This document shows positions 1-8,771 of a stretch of DNA of 64,000 bases, in pieces. The DNA comes from Vibrio cortegadensis. Lineage in GTDB: Bacteria > Pseudomonadota > Gammaproteobacteria > Enterobacterales > Vibrionaceae. A model generated the notes under the pieces. That model was not told the origin of the DNA and did not search any database. It saw nothing but the letters and a program-made list of their open reading frames with translations. The stretch covers positions 2,666,001-2,730,000 of the forward strand of contig NZ_AP025472.1 in NCBI RefSeq assembly GCF_024347395.1. Reading direction: 5' to 3'. A program made the position numbers and the translations under genes. Positions within the stretch are counted from its first letter, which is position 1. Every line of letters begins with the position of its first letter.

Positions 1-109
1 CTGGCGATGAGCGTAGTTGTTCCCCTAGAAGAGCAAGCTCATCCCATGCCGCTTGGGCATGCTTATCTCGATCTATGTTGGTTCCGACACCAACATACAC
101 GGTGTTCAT
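1..109 (-). CDS. folK: 2-amino-4-hydroxy-6-hydroxymethyldihydropteridine pyrophosphokinase, N-terminal part only
   Basis: The first 36 codons of a reverse-strand gene that runs off the left edge of the window. The translation begins MNTVYVGVGTNI, which matches the N-terminal beta strand and loop of FolK. This enzyme transfers pyrophosphate from ATP to 6-hydroxymethyl-dihydropterin in folate synthesis. Its ATG overlaps the stop of folB (ATGA), so the two are translationally coupled and successive pathway steps sit in one operon. Only the start is visible, so the catalytic residues cannot be checked. The family assignment rests on the N-terminal motif and the folB context. Confidence 0.8.
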   Translation of the reverse strand, partial: MNTVYVGVGTNIDRDKHAQAAWDELALLGEQLRSSP

Positions 110-465
110 GCCGCGCCTCGCTCTATCACAACACCAACAGATTTCGCTTGTGGTACAGCTCCAGGTTTCGCTAAACGGATTTTAACCCAAGGCACTGAAA
201 AGCGAGACATAATTAATTCCGCAATCTCTTCTGCAACGCGTTCAACCAGTAGAAAACGCCCACCTTCTATATGCTCCAACACTGCGGTACTCACTTTTGA
301 ATAGTCCAGAGCATCAACTACATCATCACTTTTACCCGCAGGGCGGTTGTCGTGAGCCATTTCAATATCAAGAACTAGCTTCTGTTTTATTTCTTGTTCC
401 CAATCATAAACACCGATAGTTGTGATTACTTCTAATTGCTCGATAAAAATTTTATCCAATGTCAT
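106..465 (-). CDS. folB: dihydroneopterin aldolase
   Basis: A 119-residue protein of normal FolB length. It cleaves 7,8-dihydroneopterin to 6-hydroxymethyl-dihydropterin and glycolaldehyde (folate pathway, cytosol). The sequence starts MTDK-like (MTLDKIFIEQLEVITTIGVY), with the conserved IGVYDWE segment near residue 20 and a KPGAVPQAKSVGVVIER C-terminal segment, both typical of the family. The gene is divergent from plsY, an arrangement also found in other gammaproteobacteria, and overlaps folK by four bases. No anomalies are visible. Confidence 0.95.
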   Translation of the reverse strand: MTLDKIFIEQLEVITTIGVYDWEQEIKQKLVLDIEMAHDNRPAGKSDDVVDALDYSKVSTAVLEHIEGGRFLLVERVAEEIAELIMSRFSVPWVKIRLAKPGAVPQAKSVGVVIERGAA

Positions 466-587
466 TTACTGTCCCTTTAGAGGTCGGATACCCTAAGCGG
501 GTAAAAAATCGTATTATTATTGCCATTCAGGATATGATATCAATTACTCTTTGATTGAGCATTAATTTCCCCTCCTTAAGGACCACT

Positions 588-1193
588 ATGACTTCTTTGG
601 CTCTCATCATGATTATTGCCGCCTATCTGTTAGGCTCGATATCGAGTGCCGTGCTGATCTGCCGTCTTTTACGATTACCGGATCCAAGGGGAGTCGGCTC
701 AAATAACCCAGGGGCGACCAATGTTTTAAGAATTGGAGGCAAAGGCGCTGCATTTGCCGTATTAATTTGCGATATGCTTAAAGGAACGATCCCGGTATGG
801 GGTGGGTATTTCTTAAACATTGACCCTATATTATTAGGGGTCGTCGCGATTGCCGCCTGTTTAGGTCACATGTATCCCATCTTTTTTCACTTTCAAGGTG
901 GTAAAGGGGTCGCGACCGCATTAGGTGCCATTGCGCCAATAGGACTGGATCTTACTGGCATGATCATGCTGACATGGTTAGTGATCGCTTTTCTATTTCG
1001 CTACTCTTCTTTAGCTGCCATCATTACCGTTCTGTTAGCGCCTTTTTATACTTGGCTCGTAAAGCCTCACTACACCCTACCCGTTGCCATGCTCTGCTGC
1101 TTGATTGTGTTACGACACCATCAAAACATTCGTCGTTTACTTGAAGGTAATGAACCTAAGTTTGGCGAGAAGAAAATATCGTCTAATCAATAA
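588..1193 (+). CDS. plsY: acyl-phosphate:glycerol-3-phosphate acyltransferase
   Basis: An integral inner-membrane enzyme that acylates glycerol-3-phosphate from acyl-phosphate, the first step of phospholipid synthesis. The ATG at 588 was chosen because an AAGG Shine-Dalgarno precedes it; an upstream in-frame TTG at 555 gives an unlikely 11-residue extension. The resulting 201 residues fit the family. Visible PlsY signatures are LLGSISSAVLICRL at the N-terminus, GSNNPGATNVLR near residue 40, the HMYPIFFHFQGGKGVAT loop near residue 90-105 and several hydrophobic helices. It is divergent from folB. Confidence 0.95.
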   Translation: MTSLALIMIIAAYLLGSISSAVLICRLLRLPDPRGVGSNNPGATNVLRIGGKGAAFAVLICDMLKGTIPVWGGYFLNIDPILLGVVAIAACLGHMYPIFFHFQGGKGVATALGAIAPIGLDLTGMIMLTWLVIAFLFRYSSLAAIITVLLAPFYTWLVKPHYTLPVAMLCCLIVLRHHQNIRRLLEGNEPKFGEKKISSNQ

Positions 1194-1323
1194 AAAAGGC
1201 CTCTGTCGCTCAATAGTGCAATCACCATTAAGTTCACTGAGACCTTTAAGTAACTTGAATTGATATTGACTCAATTGGCAATATCAATTCAATCGGCAAT
1301 AAATTTACTGTAGGTAAACCTTA

Positions 1324-2139
1324 CTATTGGTGAACTTTCGCCAAAAATGTTTTCAGCATATCGGTCACAAAGCCAGGTTGTTCCAAATTACTGATATGCC
1401 CAGCGGCGGGGATCACGACCAATTCACTGCCAGTAATCACATCATTCATCAAGTAAGATTCCAAAGGCGTTCTTGGGGAATCTTCCGCACCAACCGCAAT
1501 CAGTGTTGGTAGAGCAAAAGTTTCCACCTCTTCAATCAAATCCCTGCGACCAAAAATCATTCGCCCCATCCGTGATACTTCTTCTGCCTGCTCACCTTTT
1601 AAAGATTGCAGATAAGTCGAAAAATTTTCAACTAAAGCTGGAGAGGTCTGTTTTACGTTCTTAGAGAAGAACATCGGTACCACTAAGTCTAATACTGGCT
1701 GAGGAACCAGTTTCAACTGAGTAATCGCATCTAACATTGTGAAATATTTTTTATGCGTCACCTCAGGCTCTAACCCGACAAAGGTATCCATCATCACTAG
1801 CGATTTTACTCGTGATGGGGCCAGAGCCGTTAATTCAGCGCCCCACATTCCGCCTACGGATAACCCAACAACAGAGAACTCATCTATTTCGAGGTGATCC
1901 ATTAGCGCTAACATTTGCTTCGCGTAATCCGTTAAGTTACGTGTAGATTGAGGGGCAAATTCAGACCCGCCATGCGCCCAAAAATCCGGCACAATGCAAC
2001 GATAAGATTGGCTCAAAGCCTCAACTTGAGGTGCCCACATTTTGCTATCCCATAAGTAACTATGTCCCATAAGAAGCACCGGTCCTTGCCCTTCATCTTG
2101 GTAGGTCATGGTGCGGCCATCTACAGCAAATGTTTTCAT
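1324..2139 (-). CDS. alpha/beta-fold hydrolase
   Basis: About 271 residues of the alpha/beta hydrolase superfamily. Visible features are the oxyanion-loop segment LLMGHSYLWDS, the nucleophile elbow VVGLSVGGMWG (serine in G-L-S-V-G), a late acidic residue in GAEDSPRTP and the catalytic histidine in IPAAGHISNLEQP near the C-terminus. The triad therefore looks intact. The substrate cannot be read from sequence; the closest functional classes would be esterases, lactonases or C-C hydrolases. The start MKTFAV is preferred because GGAT lies 7 nt upstream; in-frame ATGs at 2142 and 2151 are alternatives. It appears to be a single-gene unit, convergent with plsY. Confidence 0.8.
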   Translation of the reverse strand: MKTFAVDGRTMTYQDEGQGPVLLMGHSYLWDSKMWAPQVEALSQSYRCIVPDFWAHGGSEFAPQSTRNLTDYAKQMLALMDHLEIDEFSVVGLSVGGMWGAELTALAPSRVKSLVMMDTFVGLEPEVTHKKYFTMLDAITQLKLVPQPVLDLVVPMFFSKNVKQTSPALVENFSTYLQSLKGEQAEEVSRMGRMIFGRRDLIEEVETFALPTLIAVGAEDSPRTPLESYLMNDVITGSELVVIPAAGHISNLEQPGFVTDMLKTFLAKVHQ

Positions 2140-2276
2140 CATTTCATCCATTGTTATTATTTTATAAACGTTAATACTATCATCTGTTTGACGAGAATCA
2201 GCTCATGTATTCAAGGAGCCCGTTCATATTTTACGGAAACCTCTCTGAGCACCAAATAAAACAGTCCTGAGCACTA

Positions 2277-2304
2277 AATAAAACGGCCGCGATAAAGCGA
2301 CCGT
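2277..2304 (-). terminator. terminator of tsaD
   Basis: On the reverse strand, ACGGTCGC and GCGGCCGT pair over 8 bp (one G-U) around a 6-nt loop. A T-rich run (TTTATTT) follows. It lies about 27 nt past the tsaD stop. Confidence 0.65.
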
Positions 2305-2330
2305 GTAATGACTCATGAATAGAGTAACAC

Positions 2331-3347
2331 TTATTTTACAGGTTCAAGTTGATCGATTGGCCAGCGAGGAGTTGCCTGAACGGCTAAATCGGCTACTTCA
2401 CCATTTTTCAAACGCTGCATACCTGCATAAGCGATCATGGCACCATTATCGGTACAAAATTCCGTACGAGGGTAGTACACCGCCCCGCCCATTTTTTTCG
2501 CCAGTGCTTCTAACTCTGCTCTTAGCTGTTTATTCGCACTCACACCACCGGCAATGACAATGCGCTTCATACCCGTTTCAATCAAAGCTCGCTTGCATTT
2601 TATTGCTAAGGTCGCACATACCGCTTCCTGAAAGGCGTATGCAATATCAGCGCGGGTTTGGTCATCGTCGTCATTTGCTCGAATCGTGTTTGCCGCAAAT
2701 GTCTTCAAACCAGAAAAGCTCATATCCAGTCCTGGTCGATCCGTCATTGGACGTGGGAATTTAAAACGACCCGGCGTCCCTTTCTCAGCTAATCGAGAAA
2801 GCAGAGGACCGCCTGGGTAATCTAATCCCATGAGTTTCGCGGTTTTATCAAACGCTTCACCCGCCGCATCATCAATCGATTCACCAAGAATTTTATATTC
2901 ACCAATCCCTTTCACTTCAACAATCATTGTGTGACCGCCTGAAACGAGCAACGCAACAAAAGGAAACGGTGGTGGGGTATCTTCTAGCATTGGTGCAAGC
3001 AGGTGCCCTTCCATATGATGAACAGGAATAGCCGGAACATCCCACGCATACGCCATGCTACGACCGATTGTCGCACCAACCAATAAAGCACCAACTAAAC
3101 CAGGCCCTGCGGTATACGCAACGCCATCGATATCATCTTTAGTTAAATTAGCTTCAGCAAGCGCCGCTTTAATCAGTGGGATGGTCTTCTTTACATGGTC
3201 TCTAGAAGCTAGCTCAGGTACGACACCGCCATAATCAGCATGCAGCTTTACTTGGCTATATAATTGGTGAGAAAGCAGCCCTTTCTCATCGTCATAAATA
3301 GCGATACCTGTTTCATCACAAGAGGTTTCGATACCAATAATTCGCAT
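2331..3347 (-). CDS. tsaD: tRNA N6-adenosine threonylcarbamoyltransferase
   Basis: The 338-residue catalytic subunit of the t6A complex (with TsaB, TsaE). It transfers threonylcarbamoyl from TC-AMP to A37 of ANN-decoding tRNAs. It begins MRIIGIETSCDETGIAIYD, the universal Kae1/TsaD start. The metal-binding histidines are in HHMEGHLLAPM near residue 111, and the ASKHA nucleotide-binding segments (LVSGGHTMIV, IAGGVSANKQLR, CTDNGAMIAYAG) are all present. It is divergent from rpsU, as in most gammaproteobacteria. Length and motifs indicate a functional gene. Confidence 0.98.
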   Translation of the reverse strand: MRIIGIETSCDETGIAIYDDEKGLLSHQLYSQVKLHADYGGVVPELASRDHVKKTIPLIKAALAEANLTKDDIDGVAYTAGPGLVGALLVGATIGRSMAYAWDVPAIPVHHMEGHLLAPMLEDTPPPFPFVALLVSGGHTMIVEVKGIGEYKILGESIDDAAGEAFDKTAKLMGLDYPGGPLLSRLAEKGTPGRFKFPRPMTDRPGLDMSFSGLKTFAANTIRANDDDDQTRADIAYAFQEAVCATLAIKCKRALIETGMKRIVIAGGVSANKQLRAELEALAKKMGGAVYYPRTEFCTDNGAMIAYAGMQRLKNGEVADLAVQATPRWPIDQLEPVK

Positions 3348-3603
3348 ATTTTTCTCAGCACGCTTTGTCTTAAATCGGAAATTAGCGCAATATTACCTTG
3401 TTGAGGCTTCTCAAACAAATTTTGCACAGACTATAATCGACAAAGTGCTTTACAAAGCCACTGTGATCGGATTAAAATTCCGCACCATTTTTGATCAAGC
3501 TGGTTAGAGACCAAACAACATAGAGAGTTAGCTTAATGGGCAACTTCTCTGATTTGGAAATGAGTAACCAGCGATAATGAATAACCCCTGAGGTGAAAGG
3601 CAT

Positions 3604-3819
3604 ATGCCAATAGTTAAAGTACGTGAAAACGAACCGTTCGACGTTGCACTACGTCGTTTCAAGCGCTCTTGTGAAAAAGCAGGTATCCTTTCTGAAGTGC
3701 GTCGTCGTGAGCATTACGAAAAACCAACTACAGTTCGCAAACGCGCTAAAGCAGCAGCTCAAAAGCGTCACGCTAAGAAGCTAGCTCGCGAAAACGCACG
3801 TCGCGTTCGCCTGTACTAA
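3604..3819 (+). CDS. rpsU: 30S ribosomal protein S21
   Basis: A 71-residue, strongly basic protein. It begins MPIVKVRENEPFDVALRRFKRSCEKAG and is nearly identical to enterobacterial S21, which binds the 30S platform near the anti-Shine-Dalgarno and aids initiation. AGGTGAAAGG lies just upstream of the ATG. It heads the macromolecular-synthesis cluster, here rpsU-yqeY, then a terminator, then dnaG-rpoD. A TATAAT-like hexamer at 3432-3437 in the 256-bp upstream region may belong to its promoter, but I cannot assign a convincing -35. Confidence 0.98.
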   Translation: MPIVKVRENEPFDVALRRFKRSCEKAGILSEVRRREHYEKPTTVRKRAKAAAQKRHAKKLARENARRVRLY

Positions 3820-3844
3820 TAACTTAATCCATAAGGACTGAGTT

Positions 3845-4288
3845 ATGGCTCTGATTGAACAACTCAAAAAAGAGCAAATTTTAGCGATGAAAGCCAAGGA
3901 CAAACCGCGCCTTGGCACTATTCGTTTAGCCCTTTCAGCAATTAAGCAACGTGAAGTCGACGAGCAGATCACTCTGACCGACGAAGACATTCTTGCTGTG
4001 CTGGTAAAAATGGTTAAACAACGTCGCGATTCTGTTGCTCAATATGAATCAGCGGGTCGTCAAGATCTTGCTGACGTGGAACAAGTAGAAATTACTGTAC
4101 TTGAAGGCTTTATGCCTCAACCGCTAACTGAAGATGAAGTTGTTGCTCTTGTTGAAAGCGCAATTGCAGAATCTACACCTGCGGGCATGCAAGACATGGG
4201 TAAAGTGATGGCTATCTTGAAACCACAAATTCAAGGGCGTGCAGACATGGGTAAAGTAAGTGGTTTAGTTCGTTCTAAACTCGCTTAA
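3845..4288 (+). CDS. yqeY: GatB/YqeY domain-containing protein
   Basis: A 147-residue protein with the YqeY fold, related to the tail domain of the GatB amidotransferase subunit. It begins MALIEQLKKEQILAMKAKDKPRL and carries the family segments LSAIKQREVDE, YESAGRQDL, LEGFMPQPL and GKVMAILKPQIQGRADMGKVS. The likely role is tRNA-related, but the family has no firmly established biochemical function. The start follows AAGGA, 26 nt after rpsU, and the two genes are probably co-transcribed. Its place between rpsU and dnaG is common in Vibrionaceae, whereas E. coli lacks it there. Confidence 0.93.
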   Translation: MALIEQLKKEQILAMKAKDKPRLGTIRLALSAIKQREVDEQITLTDEDILAVLVKMVKQRRDSVAQYESAGRQDLADVEQVEITVLEGFMPQPLTEDEVVALVESAIAESTPAGMQDMGKVMAILKPQIQGRADMGKVSGLVRSKLA

Positions 4289-4306
4289 TATCCAGCGCTA
4301 TATTGC

Positions 4307-4344
4307 AACAAGCCGTGCTATCCATTGGAAGGCACGGCTTGTTT
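4307..4344 (+). terminator. strong terminator between yqeY and dnaG
   Basis: AACAAGCCGTGC and GCACGGCTTGTT form a perfect 12-bp stem with a 13-nt loop, followed by a short T-containing tail (TGTTTGTATC). Its position mirrors the known rpsU-dnaG internal terminator of E. coli, which lowers primase expression relative to S21. Confidence 0.75.
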
Positions 4345-4442
4345 GTATCTGAAGTCTTTATTTTTAAACCGAGCAAGCTCTCATCTTTCGTTTACAAATA
4401 ATGATTTAATTCTTCTTTCATCACTTATTTATTTTAGGTTTT

Positions 4443-6188
4443 ATGTCAGGACACATCCCGCGTAGTTTCATTGATGACCTCCTCGCTCGCCTCGATATTG
4501 TCGATATCGTCGATGCACGCGTAAAACTTAAGAAAAAAGGCAAGAACTACGGGGCATGTTGCCCTTTCCATAATGAAAAGACCCCCTCTTTCAGTGTTAG
4601 CCAAGAAAAACAGTTCTATCACTGCTTTGGTTGCGGTGTTCATGGCAACGCCATTGATTTCATTATGGAGTTCGAACGCTTAGAGTTTGTTGAAGCGATT
4701 GAAGAGCTAGCCTCTTACTTGAGCCTTGATGTTCCAAGGGAAGAGCGTAATGGCAGTGTTTCATCGGGGCCAAGAGCCAACACAGAGCAAAAGCGCAATT
4801 TATACGATTTAATGGGCAGCATTAGCCAATTTTATCGCTCTCAATTAAAACAATCAGCAAACAAACATGCGATTGAGTATCTTAAAGATCGCGGTCTATC
4901 CGGTGAGATTGTACAAAAGTTTGGTATCGGTTTTGTCGCTGATGAATGGGATGCAGTAAGGAAAAACTTCGGCCAACAGAAAGACGCACAAGAGATGCTC
5001 GTGACTGGTGGCATGTTAATCGAAAATGACAACGGTAATCGCTACGACCGCTTCCGAGGCCGCGTGATGTTTCCAATTAGAGATCGCCGTGGGCGCGTAA
5101 TTGGATTTGGTGGCAGAGTCATTGGAGATGGAACACCGAAATACCTTAACTCACCAGAAACGCCGATATTCCATAAAGGTAAAGAACTCTATGGCCTTTA
5201 TGAAGTGCTTCAAGCCTACCGAGAACCACCACAAGTTCTTGTTGTGGAAGGTTACATGGATGTGGTCGCCTTAGCGCAATACGGGGTTGATTATTCCGTC
5301 GCATCACTTGGCACATCGACCACAGGTGATCATCTTCAAATGCTGTTTAGACAAACGAGCACTGTGGTATGTTGCTACGATGGTGACAGAGCAGGCCGAG
5401 AAGCCGCATGGCGAGCACTAGAGAATGCGCTAAGCTATCTTAAAAGCGGCAATGTTTTAAAGTTCCTGTTTTTACCAGATGGCGAAGACCCAGATAGCTA
5501 TATTCGTCAATTTGGTAAAGAAGCATTTGAAAAAGAAGTACAAAATGCGACGCCACTTTCTGAATATCTATTTACTAACTTAACCAGCCAGGTCAAAGTT
5601 GGGAGTAATGAAGGAAAAGCGGCATTAGCGGCATTAGCAACCCCATTGATAGAAAAAGTTCCTGATAATTTTCTTCAAGCTCAGTTGTTTAAAATTCTAG
5701 GCGAACGCACCGGCGTTTTTATGGAAAACAAGGCCCATAAAAAACCGCAGAATCGGCCTACAGCTCAACCGCATAAAGAGATCAAGCGAACTCCTATGCG
5801 CGAAGTTATTGCTTTGCTTATTCAAAATCCAAGCTATGCTGATATGGTACCGGATTTATCAAGTGTCGTTGAATTAACACTACCGGGATTAAGTTTATTA
5901 ATAGAAGTCCTTGATAAATGTCGAGGGAATCCCCATATCAGCACGGGTCAATTATTAGAACATTGGCGCAATAACAAACATGAGGCACTTCTGTCTCGTC
6001 TTGCGAGTTGGGAAATCCCACTCGATGAAGACAACCAAGAAGACCTATTCTTAGACTCATTGGACAAAATTCTTGCCCAATGCGTAGAAAAACAAATTGA
6101 AAACTTGCAGGCTAAAGCAAGAAGTATCGGTTTATCAGCCGAAGAGAAACGGGAGCTGCTAGCACTAATGCTAGATTTAAAAGCGTAA
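4443..6188 (+). CDS. dnaG: DNA primase
   Basis: A 581-residue primase that makes RNA primers at the replication fork. Domain order is clear: N-terminal CHC2 zinc-binding domain (CCPFHNEKTPSF and FYHCFGCG, residues ~40-65), the catalytic core with the TOPRIM motifs VVEGYMDVVALAQYG and CYDGDRAGREAA (residues ~265-320), and a C-terminal helical DnaB-interaction domain from about residue 440. RFRGRVMFPIRD and GFGGRVIGDGTPKYLNSPET are hallmark primase motifs. It lies 99 nt upstream of rpoD, the usual pairing. No defects are seen. Confidence 0.98.
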   Translation: MSGHIPRSFIDDLLARLDIVDIVDARVKLKKKGKNYGACCPFHNEKTPSFSVSQEKQFYHCFGCGVHGNAIDFIMEFERLEFVEAIEELASYLSLDVPREERNGSVSSGPRANTEQKRNLYDLMGSISQFYRSQLKQSANKHAIEYLKDRGLSGEIVQKFGIGFVADEWDAVRKNFGQQKDAQEMLVTGGMLIENDNGNRYDRFRGRVMFPIRDRRGRVIGFGGRVIGDGTPKYLNSPETPIFHKGKELYGLYEVLQAYREPPQVLVVEGYMDVVALAQYGVDYSVASLGTSTTGDHLQMLFRQTSTVVCCYDGDRAGREAAWRALENALSYLKSGNVLKFLFLPDGEDPDSYIRQFGKEAFEKEVQNATPLSEYLFTNLTSQVKVGSNEGKAALAALATPLIEKVPDNFLQAQLFKILGERTGVFMENKAHKKPQNRPTAQPHKEIKRTPMREVIALLIQNPSYADMVPDLSSVVELTLPGLSLLIEVLDKCRGNPHISTGQLLEHWRNNKHEALLSRLASWEIPLDEDNQEDLFLDSLDKILAQCVEKQIENLQAKARSIGLSAEEKRELLALMLDLKA

Positions 6189-6287
6189 CCCAGATTGATT
6201 AGTCAGCAGTGAATAAATTTGTTAATATTAGTGGTTTGCATTTCGCATACTAATTCCGCCACCAGAACTTGAAGTTGGATATCGTCT

Positions 6288-8141
6288 ATGGATCAAAGTC
6301 CGCAGTCACAGCTAAAATTACTTGTCATTAAAGGCAAAGAACAAGGCTATCTGACCTACGCCGAAGTAAATGACCACCTACCTGAAGAGATCGTTGATTC
6401 AGAGCAGGTAGAAGACATTATTCAAATGATCAATGACATGGGTATCAAGGTAGTTGAAACTGCTCCTGATGCTGATGATCTTGCATTGAATGATGACGAA
6501 TCTGTCACAGATGAAGATGCAGCTGAAGCTGCCGCTGCTGCACTATCTAGTGTAGAGAGCGAAATTGGCCGTACAACTGATCCAGTCCGCATGTATATGC
6601 GTGAAATGGGTACTGTTGAGCTATTGACTCGTGAAGGCGAGATCGATATTGCAAAACGTATTGAAGATGGTATTTACCAAGTTCAATCCTCTGTGGCTGA
6701 ATACCCAGGTACTATTCCATACATTCTTGAACAGTTTGATAAAGTCCTTGCTGAAGAACTTCGTCTTACCGATATTATCTCTGGTTTCGTTGATCCAAAT
6801 GACGATGGCACTGCGGCTCCAACCGCGACTCACATCGGTTCTGAATTAGCTGAAACAGATTTAGCAGACGCAGATAAAGAAGGCGAAGATAAAGAAGAAG
6901 ACGAAGAGGATGAGGAAGAAGAAGATACAGGTATTGATCCAGAGCTTGCTCTAGAGAAATTTACCGATCTTCGAAATAGCTACCAGAATCGTCAACTTGC
7001 TATCAATGAACATGGTGCTGACAGCGCGAAAGCCGCTAAAGCTACTGAGTTGATGCAAGACGTTTTCCGCGAATTCCGTCTGACGCCTAAAAAGTTTGAT
7101 TACCTAGTAAAAGAACTTCGCACGTCTATGGATCGTGTTCGTACTCAAGAGCGTTTGATTATTCGTCAAACGGTTGAATACGGAAAAATGCCGAAGAAAT
7201 CTTTTGTTGCGCTATTCACTGGTAACGAATCTAGTGAAGCATGGTTAGATGAAGTACTTGCTTCTGGCAAACCATACGCAGAAAAAGTGAAACGTAACGA
7301 ATACGAAATCCGCCGTTCGATTCAAAAATTGAACATTATTGAGCGTGAAACTTCGTTAACGGTTCAAAGCATTAAAGATATCAGCCGTCGCATGTCTATC
7401 GGTGAAGCTAAAGCCCGTCGTGCGAAGAAAGAGATGGTTGAGGCAAACTTACGTCTAGTAATCTCAATTGCTAAGAAGTACACCAACCGTGGTCTACAAT
7501 TCTTGGATCTAATCCAAGAAGGTAACATCGGTCTGATGAAAGCGGTTGATAAGTTTGAATACCGTCGTGGTTATAAGTTCTCGACTTATGCAACGTGGTG
7601 GATCCGTCAAGCTATCACTCGTTCGATTGCCGACCAAGCTCGTACTATTCGTATTCCGGTTCACATGATCGAAACGATCAACAAACTAAACCGTATCTCG
7701 CGTCAAATGCTACAAGAGATGGGCCGTGAACCGTTACCGGAAGAGCTTGCTGAACGCATGCAGATGCCTGAAGACAAGATCCGTAAAGTACTGAAAATCG
7801 CTAAAGAGCCAATCTCTATGGAGACACCTATCGGTGACGACGAAGATTCGCATCTAGGTGATTTCATCGAGGATACAACTCTAGAGCTACCTTTAGACTC
7901 TGCGACGGCGACAAGCCTACGTGGCGCAACTAAAGACGTTCTTGCTGGCTTAACTCCTCGTGAAGCTAAAGTACTGCGTATGCGTTTTGGTATCGATATG
8001 AACACTGACCATACTTTGGAAGAAGTAGGTAAGCAGTTTGACGTGACTCGTGAGCGTATCCGTCAGATCGAGGCAAAAGCACTTCGTAAACTACGTCACC
8101 CAAGTCGTTCAGAAACACTGCGTAGCTTCTTAGACGAGTAA
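6288..8141 (+). CDS. rpoD: RNA polymerase primary sigma factor (sigma-70)
   Basis: A 617-residue housekeeping sigma factor. Region 1.1 is at the N-terminus (QSPQSQLKLLVIKGKEQGYLTYAEVNDHLP). Region 1.2 is TDPVRMYMREMGTVELLTREGE. A long non-conserved region carries an acidic tract at about residues 198-215. Region 2 contains FSTYATWWIRQAITRSI. Region 3 is present, and region 4 ends with the helix-turn-helix TLEEVGKQFDVTRERIRQIE. The acidic non-conserved region is normal for gammaproteobacterial RpoD. The gene follows dnaG and is closed by a strong terminator. Confidence 0.99.
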   Translation: MDQSPQSQLKLLVIKGKEQGYLTYAEVNDHLPEEIVDSEQVEDIIQMINDMGIKVVETAPDADDLALNDDESVTDEDAAEAAAAALSSVESEIGRTTDPVRMYMREMGTVELLTREGEIDIAKRIEDGIYQVQSSVAEYPGTIPYILEQFDKVLAEELRLTDIISGFVDPNDDGTAAPTATHIGSELAETDLADADKEGEDKEEDEEDEEEEDTGIDPELALEKFTDLRNSYQNRQLAINEHGADSAKAAKATELMQDVFREFRLTPKKFDYLVKELRTSMDRVRTQERLIIRQTVEYGKMPKKSFVALFTGNESSEAWLDEVLASGKPYAEKVKRNEYEIRRSIQKLNIIERETSLTVQSIKDISRRMSIGEAKARRAKKEMVEANLRLVISIAKKYTNRGLQFLDLIQEGNIGLMKAVDKFEYRRGYKFSTYATWWIRQAITRSIADQARTIRIPVHMIETINKLNRISRQMLQEMGREPLPEELAERMQMPEDKIRKVLKIAKEPISMETPIGDDEDSHLGDFIEDTTLELPLDSATATSLRGATKDVLAGLTPREAKVLRMRFGIDMNTDHTLEEVGKQFDVTRERIRQIEAKALRKLRHPSRSETLRSFLDE

Positions 8142-8189
8142 TCGTTAGTAAAGTAATCGGCAGATAGAACGATTTATAAGCAACATTTG

Positions 8190-8219
8190 AAAAAGGTGAG
8201 CGTTGGCTCACCTTTTTTT
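8190..8219 (+). terminator. rpoD terminator
   Basis: AAAAGGTGAGC and GCTCACCTTTT pair perfectly around a 4-nt GTTG loop and run into a T tract, 50 nt after the rpoD stop. Confidence 0.9.
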
Positions 8220-8273
8220 ATATCTACTAGTCTAAGTGGATAAAAACTAAGCGCAAATGCCCTATTTAGCATC

Positions 8274-8302
8274 TAGACACATTAGGCAGCATCCCCTATA
8301 AT
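8274..8302 (+). promoter_or_regulatory. sigma-70 promoter of the tRNA gene
   Basis: TAGACA (-35, 8274-8279) and a perfect TATAAT (-10, 8297-8302) are separated by 17 bp and end 13 nt before the mature tRNA 5' end. Confidence 0.75.
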
Positions 8303-8315
8303 CTATCCCCTATTC

Positions 8316-8391
8316 GGCCCCTTAGCTCAGTGGTTAGAGCGCACGACTCATAATCGTTCGGTCCCCAGTTCAAATCTGGGAGGGGCCACCA
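8316..8391 (+). tRNA. tRNA-Ile2 (anticodon CAU, lysidine-modified); could be mislabelled tRNA-Met
   Basis: A 76-nt cloverleaf with encoded CCA. The acceptor stem is GGCCCCT/AGGGGCC, the D stem GCTC/GAGC, the anticodon loop CTCATAA (anticodon CAT) and the T arm CCCAG-TTCAAAT-CTGGG. The first 25 nt are, from memory, those of E. coli ileX, which also lies downstream of rpoD. This favours the minor isoleucine tRNA whose C34 is converted to lysidine by TilS to read AUA, rather than elongator tRNA-Met. The top pair of the anticodon stem (27-43) is a C-U mismatch by my alignment. Confidence 0.88.
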
Positions 8392-8400
8392 AATTAGAAA

Positions 8401-8433
8401 AGCCAGAACAGTTTACGCTGCTCTGGCTTTTTG
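8401..8433 (+). terminator. tRNA terminator
   Basis: AGCCAGA-a-CAG and CTG-c-TCTGGCT pair with one internal mismatch around a 6-nt loop and are followed by TTTTTG. It lies 9 nt past the CCA end. Confidence 0.75.
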
Positions 8434-8771
8434 TTTTCTGCTTTCTGGGTATTAACGACTATCTTCAGACAAATCACAATTCAGCATCGAACCATTAGCG
8501 ATTCCTACATTCGAATGCATGATCACAGCTAACTACGTGATAAGAGCATCAATTAAACAATAACGATAAACCACCATCTACACTAAGCAAGAAAGAATTA
8601 ACAACTATCCATATATGAATAAACCAACATATAACCAATCACCTCTCTCCTACCTCTAGAATATACGATCAGTTTTATCTCCCAAGATTACCTATAACTC
8701 ATTTGACCTAACACACATACCCCGTGAATCTAGCTTTGCCAATAATAATTAAAGCTAGAAAAGAGGAATGA
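8434..8771. other. AT-rich non-coding region with a hairpin before the TRAP binding-protein gene
   Basis: I find no ORF with coding character here. The only clear structure is an 8-bp inverted repeat, CTAGCTTT (8730-8737) and AAAGCTAG (8751-8758), with a 13-nt AT-rich loop. It ends two bases before the AGAGGA ribosome-binding site of the next gene. It could be a regulator site or a translational control hairpin; nothing in the sequence decides between them. Confidence 0.4.

Noticed and set aside
3541..3583. 14-codon ORF upstream of rpsU as a leader peptide
   Set aside because: No ribosome-binding site, no residue bias and no associated terminator; chance is more likely.
6840..6960. Acidic repeat tract in rpoD as an unusual insertion
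   Set aside because: An acidic, variable non-conserved region between sigma regions 1.2 and 2 is normal in gammaproteobacterial RpoD.
7703..8005. 100-codon reverse ORF within rpoD
   Set aside because: Antisense to sigma regions 3-4, which are fully conserved on the forward strand.
8316..8771. tRNA gene as an integration site for a genomic island
   Set aside because: There is no integrase, no direct repeat of the tRNA 3' end and no phage-like genes downstream. The next genes are metabolic and individually terminated.
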